64,000 nt of DNA, taken from assembly GCA_013141115.1 (NCBI GenBank), contig JABFRP010000004.1, positions 62,001-126,000 on the forward strand, read 5' to 3'. Both the position numbers and the translations under genes were made by a program. Under the pieces are notes generated by a model that made no database searches, was not told where the DNA came from, and was given only the letters and a program-made list of their open reading frames with translations. This stretch comes from Ferruginibacter sp. GTDB lineage: Bacteria > Bacteroidota > Bacteroidia > Chitinophagales > Chitinophagaceae. Shown here one piece after another: positions 24,708-32,407 of the stretch (within the stretch, counting starts at the first letter, position 1; the number at the start of each line of letters is the position of its first letter).

Positions 24708-25757
24708 ATGGATATCTCTTTTAAAATACGGGCCTTTTACATCAAAGCAAAAAGCTGGGAATACTGGCCAATGTGGTTGGTGTATTTTCCTGCAAGCTTA
24801 TATTTTATTTATTTATCGCTAAAGGCAAGGTCTTTCTTTTTCTTTTCGGCAGCTAATCCATCAATTGAAACAGGAGGAATGTTTTTTGAAAGCAAGTGGA
24901 GTATTTTTCAGTTGATGCCAAAAGAATATTATCCTGCCACAATTTTAATAAATACACCTGCCCGTGTAGAAAGCATTTTGGAACAAATGGATAAAGCTGG
25001 TATTACATTTCCAATAATAGCCAAACCAGATAGAGGTGAAAGAGGCTGGTGCGTAAAAAAAATAGCATCTTTAAACGAACTAATTGCATACGTCAAACTG
25101 GTACAGGTTCCTTTTTTGATACAGGATTATGTGGCATACCCAATGGAGTTCAGTATTTTTTATTTTAGAAATCCAAATAGTAAAAAGGGCAGAATTACCT
25201 CGGTAACTTTAAAAAAATTATTGACTGTTACTGGTGATGGACAGTCTACTATTGATACACTTATAAAAACCAGCGATCGTTCTTTTTTGCAATACTATCG
25301 GTTAAAAAAAGAGGGTAATATTAATTTCAATACTATCCTGGCAAAAGAAGAAGTGCAGATATTGGTGCCATATGGTAATCATGTATTGGGTGCCATGTTT
25401 TTAAATTATAACCATATTATTGACGAAGCTTTGACAAGCACTTTCGATAAAATCTGTACAGATATTAAGGGTTTTTATTTTGGAAGATTTGATCTGCGCT
25501 GTACCAGCATTGAAGAACTAAAACAAGGTAAAAATATTGCCTTGCTTGAATTGAATGGCTCTGGTGCAGAACCTGCTCATATTTATGCACCGGGTTTTTC
25601 TTATTTTAAAGCACAATCGGTAATTACACAACATTACAAAATGATGTATGATGCTGCGCTCGAAAATAAAAGGGCCGGTATATCTTTTATGTCATTTAAA
25701 GATTTTAATGATACCCGGCGTTTGCAGCGCAACTATAAAAAGCTGGTAAATGGCTAA
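24708..25757 (+). CDS. ATP-grasp-fold ligase-like protein
   Basis: A 349-residue protein with an ATP-grasp core. The N-terminal region has hydrophobic stretches (WPMWLVYFPASLYFIYLSLKA) that may associate with the membrane. Then follow IIAKPDRGERGWCVKKI (nucleotide-binding lysine loop, about residues 104-120), PFLIQDYVAYPMEFSIFYFRNP, and near the C-terminus FGRFDLRCTSIEELKQG and IALLELNGSGAEPAHIYAP, where Asp, Glu and Asn are placed as in D-Ala-D-Ala-ligase-like magnesium sites. Substrate is unknown. It ends the presumed operon, which closes at the terminator at 25851. Confidence 0.7.
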   Translation: MDISFKIRAFYIKAKSWEYWPMWLVYFPASLYFIYLSLKARSFFFFSAANPSIETGGMFFESKWSIFQLMPKEYYPATILINTPARVESILEQMDKAGITFPIIAKPDRGERGWCVKKIASLNELIAYVKLVQVPFLIQDYVAYPMEFSIFYFRNPNSKKGRITSVTLKKLLTVTGDGQSTIDTLIKTSDRSFLQYYRLKKEGNINFNTILAKEEVQILVPYGNHVLGAMFLNYNHIIDEALTSTFDKICTDIKGFYFGRFDLRCTSIEELKQGKNIALLELNGSGAEPAHIYAPGFSYFKAQSVITQHYKMMYDAALENKRAGISFMSFKDFNDTRRLQRNYKKLVNG

Positions 25758-25850
25758 GGGGCGTCTTAAGGTAGAAAAAGATAGAGTATAACCTTTGTGC
25801 TTCTTAAAAAAATGGAAATTATATTGACTGGGGTGCAGGGTAAAATGTAA

Positions 25851-25888
25851 AAACCTTGAAAGCTTAAACTTTCAAGGTTTTTTTTTTG
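25851..25888 (+). terminator. Rho-independent terminator
   Basis: Perfect 12-bp stem (25851-25862 with 25869-25880), 6-nt loop, then T run to 25888. It closes the 18-25.8 kb gene run. The rest of the 312-bp spacer 25758-26069 contains no other clear feature; AATATCTTTAA near 26027-26037 may be a weak -7 box for the following gene. Confidence 0.92.
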
Positions 25889-26069
25889 CTAAAGTTTTTG
25901 AGGAATGCCTTACCTGATTCCAATAATAATCACTATTTAAATCCTCCTTTCAATTTATTAAAGCTTCAATCAATTGCTTCAAAAAAATCCTGTTTTTAAG
26001 GGAGGCAATTGGTTGCAGCTTAACAATATCTTTAATAAGAAATATTTACTGTAAAACTTATAACATAAA

Positions 26070-26558
26070 ATGAAAAAACAACTTGTTTTTACCGGGATAA
26101 CCATTTTTGTTGCCGTTATTGCATTTGCACAAAGGCAACCGCCGCAGTCAATTCCTTTGCCATTGCACGACATTGTAAAACCAAAACCTAATGTAAAATC
26201 CTATACGCTTGCAACCGATCTTGTGGGCAGATGGAAAGGCGCAAGAATAATTCAGAATGTGGGATCCGCCACTGTAGATTCTTTATGGATGGAGTTTAAG
26301 GCCAATGGTACCGTATCTTTTAAGCATCAGCAATTTGAATTGAATGGTCCGCAGTCGGGAACTTATACCATCAGCAGGAGTGTTTTAAAAATTAGTATAG
26401 AAAAGCTTCCGTTTACCCATAGTTTTGATGGCGGTATGAATGTGGCCAATGGAATTATTACAGGAACATGTAACGAAGTAAGAGCTGAAGATAATACCCA
26501 GCCTGCTTATTATACAGCCGGTACATTCAGTGGCAGTTTTAATTTAAAAAAATACTAA
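26070..26558 (+). CDS. Secreted lipocalin-like hypothetical protein
   Basis: A 162-residue exported protein. Signal peptide residues 1-20 (MKKQLVFTGITIFVAVIAFA, cut before QRQPP), followed by a Pro-rich linker to about residue 45. The remainder, from LVGRWKGARIIQNVGSATVDSLWMEFKANGTVSFKHQQFELNGPQSGTYTISRSVLKISI, has the strand pattern of lipocalin-like or YceI/META-type small barrels that begin with a G-x-W motif. No specific family or function is assigned. It has its own terminator and looks monocistronic. Confidence 0.5.
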   Translation: MKKQLVFTGITIFVAVIAFAQRQPPQSIPLPLHDIVKPKPNVKSYTLATDLVGRWKGARIIQNVGSATVDSLWMEFKANGTVSFKHQQFELNGPQSGTYTISRSVLKISIEKLPFTHSFDGGMNVANGIITGTCNEVRAEDNTQPAYYTAGTFSGSFNLKKY

Positions 26559-26590
26559 GGAATACAGTTCAGGCAAAGTTTACTAAGTGC

Positions 26591-26619
26591 AAAAACCGGA
26601 GTTTTACTTCGGTTTTTTT
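26591..26619 (+). terminator. Rho-independent terminator
   Basis: 11-bp stem (26591-26601 with 26607-26617, one G-T pair), 5-nt loop, T-rich tail. It ends the lipocalin-like gene transcript. Confidence 0.88.
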
Positions 26620-26683
26620 GTGCCAACCCAATAAGTTGCAGCTATTATCCTTACCTTAACAAAATTGAATTTTATTCATCATT

Positions 26684-28996
26684 TTGCTAACTTATCATAT
26701 ACATATTACAGGGCTGGTGCAAGGCGTGGGCTTTAGGCCTTTTGTGTACCAGTTAGCAAAAAAATTAAATGTAACTGGCTGGGTAAATAATACCAGCGAT
26801 GGGGTACATGTTGAGATCAATGCCACAGAACAATCAGCAAAAAATTTTTACGAAGCAGTTATAACAAAGGCGCCTGCATTATCAAAGATTACTACTCACC
26901 ACATTGAAAAGGTAAACCATACTATTTATGCTGCATTTACAATTAACGAAAGTGGAGTAACAGCAACCGCTAACCTGATGCTTACGCCAGACTTTGCCTT
27001 GTGTGCCGATTGTAAGAAAGAAATGTATGATGCGGCCAACCGCCGTTATCAGTATCCTTTTATTACCTGTACTAATTGCGGCCCACGATATTCCATCATT
27101 CATACTTTGCCTTACGACAGAAGTAATACGTCCATGCAGCCATTTACTATGTGCAAAGACTGTGATGAGGAGTATAACAACCCTAATTACAGAAGACATT
27201 ATTCGCAAACCAATTCCTGCTCTGCTTGCGGTATCAGTTTAGAAATATTTTCTGGCACCGGCGAAAAATTGTGCAGTGGTTATACAACAGTTATCGAAAG
27301 AATAGTAGCCGAATTAACTAATAAAAAAATAATTGCCGTAAAAGGCATTGGCGGTTATTTGCTTTTGTGTGATGCTACCAGTGAAACGGTGATAAAAGAA
27401 TTGCGTAAAAGAAAACACCGGCCTGCAAAACCTTTTGCATTATTATATCCTGGTATTAGTACTATAGAAAATGATTTTAATTTATCGCAGCAAGAGAAGG
27501 ATTGTTTACAAACTGTTGTTGCTCCCATTGTTTTATTAAAACAAAAAAAGGCAGCCGTATTTAACCTCCCCATAAATGAAATTGCTCCGGGGCTGGCATC
27601 ATTGGGTATAATGTTACCTTATGCTCCATTATTTGAATTAATAGTTGCAGCATTTAAAAAACCCTTAATTGCTACCAGTGCTAATATTGCGGATAGCTCC
27701 ATTATATATACTGATGAAGGCGCCATGCAGGAACTGCCTTCAGTTGCCGATTATATTGTAACCAACAACCGGGCAATTGTTATTGCACAAGATGATAGCG
27801 TAATAAAATTTACGCCATTACACCAACAACAAATTATTATCCGCCGCTCCAGGGGAATAGCGCCTTCTTTTTTTGGATACAATACCAATGCTGCTGAAAA
27901 TATTTTTGCCGCAGGGGCATTACTGAAAAGCAGTTTTACTTTTAGTTGTAATAACAATGTTTACATTAGCCAGTACCTGGGTAATACCGATAGTTATGAA
28001 GCACAGCAGGCTTATGAAAAAACGGTAGCACATTTTATACAATTGTTTGGCCAGCAACCGGCAATAATAGTAGCAGATAAACATCACTTATATTTTGCAA
28101 CACAGTTTGCTGTAAAAATGAGCGAAAAAAATAAAGTTCCTTTAATACAAGTTCAGCATCATAAAGCACATGCTGCTGCGGTACTGGCCGAAAATAATTT
28201 GTTGAGAAGTAAAGACCCGGTACTTTGCGTTATTTGGGATGGAACAGGCCTGGGCGATGATGGTAATATTTGGGGAGGAGATTTTTTTATGTATCAACAC
28301 AACGCTTTGCAACGCTGCAGTTACTTTGATTACTTTCCTGTAATTGCAGGAGATAAAATGGCTAAGGAACCAAGGCTCTCTGTATTAGCGGTTTGCAGCG
28401 GAATAGCAGCAGCCAAAGAAATGCTGCACCATAAATTCAACGAAACAGAATGGCAATTGTATAGTAAGATGATTGAAAATAACCCGGTGATTCTTTGCTC
28501 GTCAGTGGGCAGGTTGTTTGATGCTGTGGCTTCTTTATTAAACCTGTGTGATAAACAAAGTTACGAAGGACAGGCAGCTATGTTGCTGGAAGAAACTGCA
28601 ACTGCATATTTTCAGCAGCATGGTTACAAAACTTTACTAAGCTATTTTACTCAACAACAAAAGGAAGACAATATATCCACTACAAATTTATTTGCCGGCA
28701 TTATAACCGATATACAAAATGGAGTACCCAAAGATATTATTGCAGCTAAATTTCATTATTCATTAGTTACAATAGTTGCAGCGATAGCAGATAAACAGCA
28801 AACAAAAATAATTGCTTTTAGTGGTGGTGTATTTCAAAGCAGTTTACTGGTTGATCTGCTGATAACGTTTTTAGGAGAAAAATTTCAATTACATTTTCAT
28901 AAAGACTTATCGCCAAACGACGAGAATATTTCCTTTGGCCAGTTAGTATATTTTGATAATAATATGGATGATTGCAAAGCGCTCCATCATATTTAA
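26684..28996 (+). CDS. hypF: Carbamoyltransferase HypF
   Basis: A 770-residue full-length HypF, which makes the carbamoyl thioester precursor of the CN ligands of [NiFe] hydrogenases from carbamoyl phosphate and ATP. Domains in order: acylphosphatase (1-90, HIHITGLVQGVGFRPFVYQLA), double zinc finger with four CxxC motifs (CADC, CTNC, CKDC, CSAC, about 110-185), YrdC-like (about 200-390, KRKHRPAKPFALLYP) and Kae1-like (about 405-770, HHKAHAAAVLAEN and WDGTGLGDDGNIWGGDFF). All key motifs are intact. The start is the TTG at 26684. No other hyp gene or hydrogenase is within the window, which is unusual for this protein. Confidence 0.93.
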   Translation: MLTYHIHITGLVQGVGFRPFVYQLAKKLNVTGWVNNTSDGVHVEINATEQSAKNFYEAVITKAPALSKITTHHIEKVNHTIYAAFTINESGVTATANLMLTPDFALCADCKKEMYDAANRRYQYPFITCTNCGPRYSIIHTLPYDRSNTSMQPFTMCKDCDEEYNNPNYRRHYSQTNSCSACGISLEIFSGTGEKLCSGYTTVIERIVAELTNKKIIAVKGIGGYLLLCDATSETVIKELRKRKHRPAKPFALLYPGISTIENDFNLSQQEKDCLQTVVAPIVLLKQKKAAVFNLPINEIAPGLASLGIMLPYAPLFELIVAAFKKPLIATSANIADSSIIYTDEGAMQELPSVADYIVTNNRAIVIAQDDSVIKFTPLHQQQIIIRRSRGIAPSFFGYNTNAAENIFAAGALLKSSFTFSCNNNVYISQYLGNTDSYEAQQAYEKTVAHFIQLFGQQPAIIVADKHHLYFATQFAVKMSEKNKVPLIQVQHHKAHAAAVLAENNLLRSKDPVLCVIWDGTGLGDDGNIWGGDFFMYQHNALQRCSYFDYFPVIAGDKMAKEPRLSVLAVCSGIAAAKEMLHHKFNETEWQLYSKMIENNPVILCSSVGRLFDAVASLLNLCDKQSYEGQAAMLLEETATAYFQQHGYKTLLSYFTQQQKEDNISTTNLFAGIITDIQNGVPKDIIAAKFHYSLVTIVAAIADKQQTKIIAFSGGVFQSSLLVDLLITFLGEKFQLHFHKDLSPNDENISFGQLVYFDNNMDDCKALHHI

Positions 28997-29015
28997 TTTG
29001 AAAGCGCCGTAAAAT

Positions 29016-29047
29016 AAAAAGGATCACAAATTTTTGTGATCCTTTTT
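29016..29047. terminator. Bidirectional Rho-independent terminator
   Basis: A perfect 15-bp inverted repeat (29016-29030 with 29033-29047) flanked by A and T runs, placed between the convergent hypF and lpdA genes. Confidence 0.93.
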
Positions 29048-29066
29048 ATTAGTTGAGTTGTATGTC

Positions 29067-30455
29067 TTAAATATCTATCGCTTCGCCATAAGCGGCAGCG
29101 GTAGCTTCTTTCAATCCTTCACTCATGGTGGGGTGGGGATGTACTGCATTCAATATTTCGTGTGCGGTAGTTTCTAATTTGCGGGCCACCACTGCTTCTG
29201 CAATAATTTCGGTCACATTCATACCAATCATGTGGCAACCTAAAAACTCGCCGTACTTGGCATCGTAAATTACTTTTACAAAACCATCAGTAGCACCAGA
29301 TGCTACAGCTTTACCGCTGGCAACAAAAGGAAATTTACCTACTTTAATTTCGTAACCAGCTTCCTTAGCTGCTTTTTCAGTAAAACCCACACTGGCAATT
29401 TCCGGTGTGCAATATGTACAACCTGGTATATTGTTATAGTCCAATGGTTCAGGGTGATGGCCACTTAAATGTTCAGCCGCATTAATACCTTCTTTGGTTG
29501 CTACGTGTGCTAAAGCTTGTCCCGGTGTGCAATCACCAATAGCATAAATACCTTTTACACTGGTTTGTTGAAAAGCATCTACAGTTATTTTTCCCTTTTC
29601 TGTTTTAATGCCTAAAGCTTCAAGCCCAATATTTTCTATATTGGCAATTACCCCCACAGCACTTAATAAAATATCAGCTTCTAAAATAACTTCGCCGGTA
29701 GCAGTTTTTACTTTTGCCTTTACTCCTTCGCCGCTGGTATCTACACTCAGTACTTCGCTGTTGGTCATGATGGTCATGCCCTGTTTTTTAAATTGCTTTT
29801 CCAGTTCTTTGCTGATGTCCTCATCTTCTACCGGTACCAGCCTTGGCATAAATTCTACCATAGTTACTTTTGTACCCATGCTGTTGTAGAAATAAGCAAA
29901 CTCACTCCCAATAGCACCGCTTCCGCAAATGATCATGCTTTTAGGTTGAGTGGGTAAGCTCATCGCTTTACGGTATTCAATTATTTTTACGCCATCAATA
30001 GGTAAGCTGGGCAATGCTCTTGCACGGCCACCTGTTGCAATAATGATATTTTTAGCTTCTTCCACTTTTTTGCTGCCATCGGCTGCGGTAATTTCTAATT
30101 TGCCGGGGGCTATCAGTTTACCAAACCCCATTATCACATCAATCTTATTCTTCTTCATTAAAAACTGGATACCCTTGGTCATTTTATCAGCCACACCACG
30201 GCTGCGGCCAATAACGCCGGCAAAATCGGGAGTAGCATCGCCTATAGTAATACCATAATCTTTGGAATGCTTGGCGTATTCATATACCTGGGCACTTTTT
30301 AATAAGGCCTTGGTAGGAATGCAACCCCAGTTAAGGCAAATGCCGCCCAGGCTTTCTTTTTCTACAATTGCTACTTTTTTACCTAACTGACTGGCCCTGA
30401 TTGCTGCAGGATAACCGCCGGGGCCACTGCCCAAAACTATTACGTCGTATGCCAT
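29067..30455 (-). CDS. lpdA: Dihydrolipoyl dehydrogenase (E3)
   Basis: A 462-residue FAD-dependent disulfide oxidoreductase that reoxidises dihydrolipoamide of the pyruvate, 2-oxoglutarate or branched-chain complexes and of glycine cleavage, reducing NAD. N-terminal FAD motif VIVLGSGPGGYPAAIRA, redox-active disulfide in GGICLNWGCIPTKALL, NAD-binding SMIICGSGAIGSEFAYFYNSMG, FAD motif GIYAIGDCTPG, and C-terminal active-site base region HPHPTMSEGLKEA are all present. The protein is full length. It is monocistronic in this window, with a good promoter upstream and a shared terminator downstream; the E1/E2 partners are elsewhere. Confidence 0.95.
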   Translation of the reverse strand: MAYDVIVLGSGPGGYPAAIRASQLGKKVAIVEKESLGGICLNWGCIPTKALLKSAQVYEYAKHSKDYGITIGDATPDFAGVIGRSRGVADKMTKGIQFLMKKNKIDVIMGFGKLIAPGKLEITAADGSKKVEEAKNIIIATGGRARALPSLPIDGVKIIEYRKAMSLPTQPKSMIICGSGAIGSEFAYFYNSMGTKVTMVEFMPRLVPVEDEDISKELEKQFKKQGMTIMTNSEVLSVDTSGEGVKAKVKTATGEVILEADILLSAVGVIANIENIGLEALGIKTEKGKITVDAFQQTSVKGIYAIGDCTPGQALAHVATKEGINAAEHLSGHHPEPLDYNNIPGCTYCTPEIASVGFTEKAAKEAGYEIKVGKFPFVASGKAVASGATDGFVKVIYDAKYGEFLGCHMIGMNVTEIIAEAVVARKLETTAHEILNAVHPHPTMSEGLKEATAAAYGEAIDI

Positions 30456-30523
30456 AGTATGATTTTAGATTTTTGATGTATGATTTAAGATGTCGTAAAT
30501 GGGATTTGCTTTTTAAGGCAGGG

Positions 30524-30555
30524 CAAAATTACTTTGAAATGAGTGATTAGCCAAA
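30524..30555 (-). promoter_or_regulatory. Bacteroidota-type promoter of lpdA
   Basis: On the minus strand TTTG (complement of 30552-30555) and TAATTTTG (complement of 30524-30531) are 20 bp apart, an exact fit to TTTG-N19-21-TAnnTTTG. Predicted start is near 30517, about 60 nt before the ATG. The sequence 30456-30500 is a degenerate AT-rich repeat. Confidence 0.7.
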
Positions 30556-30625
30556 AGCTAATTTAATACATGTTTTAACAGCTTGGGGAAACTTGAAACA
30601 GCTAATATGCGTATTTTTATGTATT

Positions 30626-31153
30626 ATGAAAAAGATATTGGTTGTTATCGCATTTTTTTGTTGTGCTGCTGCAAAGGCGCAGGATATACCCAGGCTAAAA
30701 ATGACAGATGTGGTTAAATCCTTTACCGCAACATCAGATAGTATATATGTAATAAACTTTTGGGCCACTTTTTGTAAACCTTGTGTTGCAGAAATACCGG
30801 AATTTATAAAAGTTACCAATAAATATAAAAAAGATAAAGTAAAGCTGCTGCTGGTAAGTTTAGACCTGCCTTCTTTTTATCCTAAACGCATAGCCACTTT
30901 TGCTGCTAAAAATAACTTTGCCACCAATATTGCCTGGCTGGATGAAACCGATGCCGATTATTTTTGCCCCATGATTGATAAAGCGTGGAGCGGTGCTATA
31001 CCTGCAACAATTATTGTAAATACTAAAACTGGTTATAAGAAATTTTTTGAGGCGGAGATGAAGGAGGAGGAGTTTGAGAAGGAATTGCAAAAGGCTATTG
31101 CTGAGGTGAAGATGGGAGGGATGCATTCGATTGATCCGGTGGAGCCGGAATAA
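30626..31153 (+). CDS. TlpA-like secreted thioredoxin-fold protein
   Basis: A 175-residue exported thioredoxin-fold protein. The ATG at 30626 opens a signal peptide (MKKILVVIAFFCCAAAKAQ); the frame reads upstream to a TTG at 30593, which is less likely. The TlpA/ResA-type core is VINFWATFCKPCVAEIPEF with redox Cys-Lys-Pro-Cys, followed by LLLVSLDLPSFYPKRIATFAAKNNF and the cis-Pro loop in AWSGAIPATIIVNTKTG. It probably reduces disulfides or supports cytochrome maturation in the periplasm. The C-terminal 30 residues are Glu/Lys-rich and atypical. It is convergent with the AT-rich island, only 11 bp away. Confidence 0.85.
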   Translation: MKKILVVIAFFCCAAAKAQDIPRLKMTDVVKSFTATSDSIYVINFWATFCKPCVAEIPEFIKVTNKYKKDKVKLLLVSLDLPSFYPKRIATFAAKNNFATNIAWLDETDADYFCPMIDKAWSGAIPATIIVNTKTGYKKFFEAEMKEEEFEKELQKAIAEVKMGGMHSIDPVEPE

Positions 31154-31164
31154 TTCTTTTCTTT

Positions 31165-31587
31165 TCAACTAAAAGTCTTTACGAAATTTGTTCGCCAAGA
31201 ATCGAAGTTATAGTGTGTTATTTTCTTATAAAAACTTAATAATATTCCTGTTTGTTTTAGCTGTTCCTGATAATCAATTAATCCCTTTCGTTTTCTTTTG
31301 AGTTCCGCTCGGATAAAATCATAAAGATTCTGACATGATACGACGTATTCAGAACTAGAGGTAGAAAAAATATAAGTCGCTCTACCATTTACTTTATTTT
31401 CCCAGATCAAAAATAGTTTTCCCTTTCTCTTTATTGTAAATATATAACTTGGCTCAACTTGATTGTTATTAAGTTCAATTACAGGGATTATTGGATACTC
31501 TAATAAATGCTTATCTATCAGGTAACTAATGTATTCATCTTTAGAAAAGAAAATCGCAACAAGCTTTTTGTATTTGCTTAGTTTGAT
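31165..31587 (-). pseudogene. C-terminal part of a frameshifted unknown gene
   Basis: An open frame of about 140 codons with no ATG (the first usable codon is a TTG at 31410), overlapping the end of the 286-codon ORF in the +1 frame. Removing one A from the five-A run near 31566-31570 joins the two into a single protein of about 410 residues. The encoded stretch contains EYISYLIDKHLLEYPIIPVIELNNN and a C-terminal KRKRKGLIDYQEQLKQTG helix, protein-like in composition. No family is recognised. Read as the 3' half of the gene at 31541-32401. Confidence 0.45.
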
Positions 31588-32401
31588 TTAATAATTCTTT
31601 AAATTCTGGGACGCTTAAAAAATTGTTTGTAAACTTATATTGAATTTTTAGGAATTTAATAATGTTATTTAATATTTCTAAGTTGATAATTATGTAAGGC
31701 TTCTTTGCTATATTAATTTTCAGGCCAAGGTTAGATTTTTTAAAAAGTATTTTTTTGAGTTCTTGTAGCTCTTTTGATGATTCCATACATTCAATAGAAT
31801 TCAATTCTTTGTTATTCTTTATAATTAATTTACGATCTAGAAATTCTATATCATCCCAAGGTATATTAATTACATTTGAATCAATACTTACCTTTATTGA
31901 TGATTTTTTTTGGGGAACATTAGTCAGAATTTCTCTAGTGATTTTTGTTAAGCTTTCAGTTATTAGCTGTTTTCTCTTGTCTGCAAAAGGGAACCTGCAT
32001 TCAATGATGACGATACTTGTATTTCTAAATTTAATCGTTAAAATAATTGCTTTATCCCAAGAAAAAATACTCTTGTTTTTTGTTATTGACGAAATTACTT
32101 TGGTTGATTTTAGCCAATTAGTAACATTTTTCAAGATATACCTTGTTAAAATGTTTTCGTCTTCAAATTGTGTAATATCATCGACAATAAATTCTTTTGA
32201 AACTTCATTTTCAGGTATTCTATCTTCAGGAAGTTTAGTAAATACCCTTTTAGATTCAAAAAAATCAATATCATTTTGTAGAGCATTCCGTCGAATGTTT
32301 GAATATTCAGAATTCTTTAAGTTTTTATCTGCCTTAATAAAAATTCGTTTTTTAACTTCTTTATAGTATTGAGATGCTAGTATTGTAAGTGAATTATCCA
32401 T
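31541..32401 (-). CDS. Unknown protein, 5' part of a frameshifted AT-rich gene
   Basis: A 286-residue ORF, Lys/Ile/Asn-rich, with markedly lower GC than its neighbours. No signal peptide, membrane segment or known motif is seen; the central part (AIILTIKFRNTSIVIIECRFPFADKRKQL) looks like a mixed alpha/beta domain. The last seven residues (ACCDFLF) appear to be out-of-frame sequence after a one-base insertion in an A run, the true C-terminus being encoded at 31165-31587. It lies 6 bp downstream of the helical-repeat gene at 32408 on the same strand. Composition suggests acquisition by transfer. Confidence 0.5.
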   Translation of the reverse strand: MDNSLTILASQYYKEVKKRIFIKADKNLKNSEYSNIRRNALQNDIDFFESKRVFTKLPEDRIPENEVSKEFIVDDITQFEDENILTRYILKNVTNWLKSTKVISSITKNKSIFSWDKAIILTIKFRNTSIVIIECRFPFADKRKQLITESLTKITREILTNVPQKKSSIKVSIDSNVINIPWDDIEFLDRKLIIKNNKELNSIECMESSKELQELKKILFKKSNLGLKINIAKKPYIIINLEILNNIIKFLKIQYKFTNNFLSVPEFKELLNQTKQIQKACCDFLF

Positions 32402-32407
32402 ATTCTT

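Noticed and set aside
31755..32366. 203-codon plus-strand ORF opposite the AT-rich island gene
   Set aside because: A chance antisense frame in AT-rich DNA; Ser/Phe/Ile-rich, no motifs. The minus-strand frame lies in line with its neighbours and continues (after a frameshift) to the island's end.
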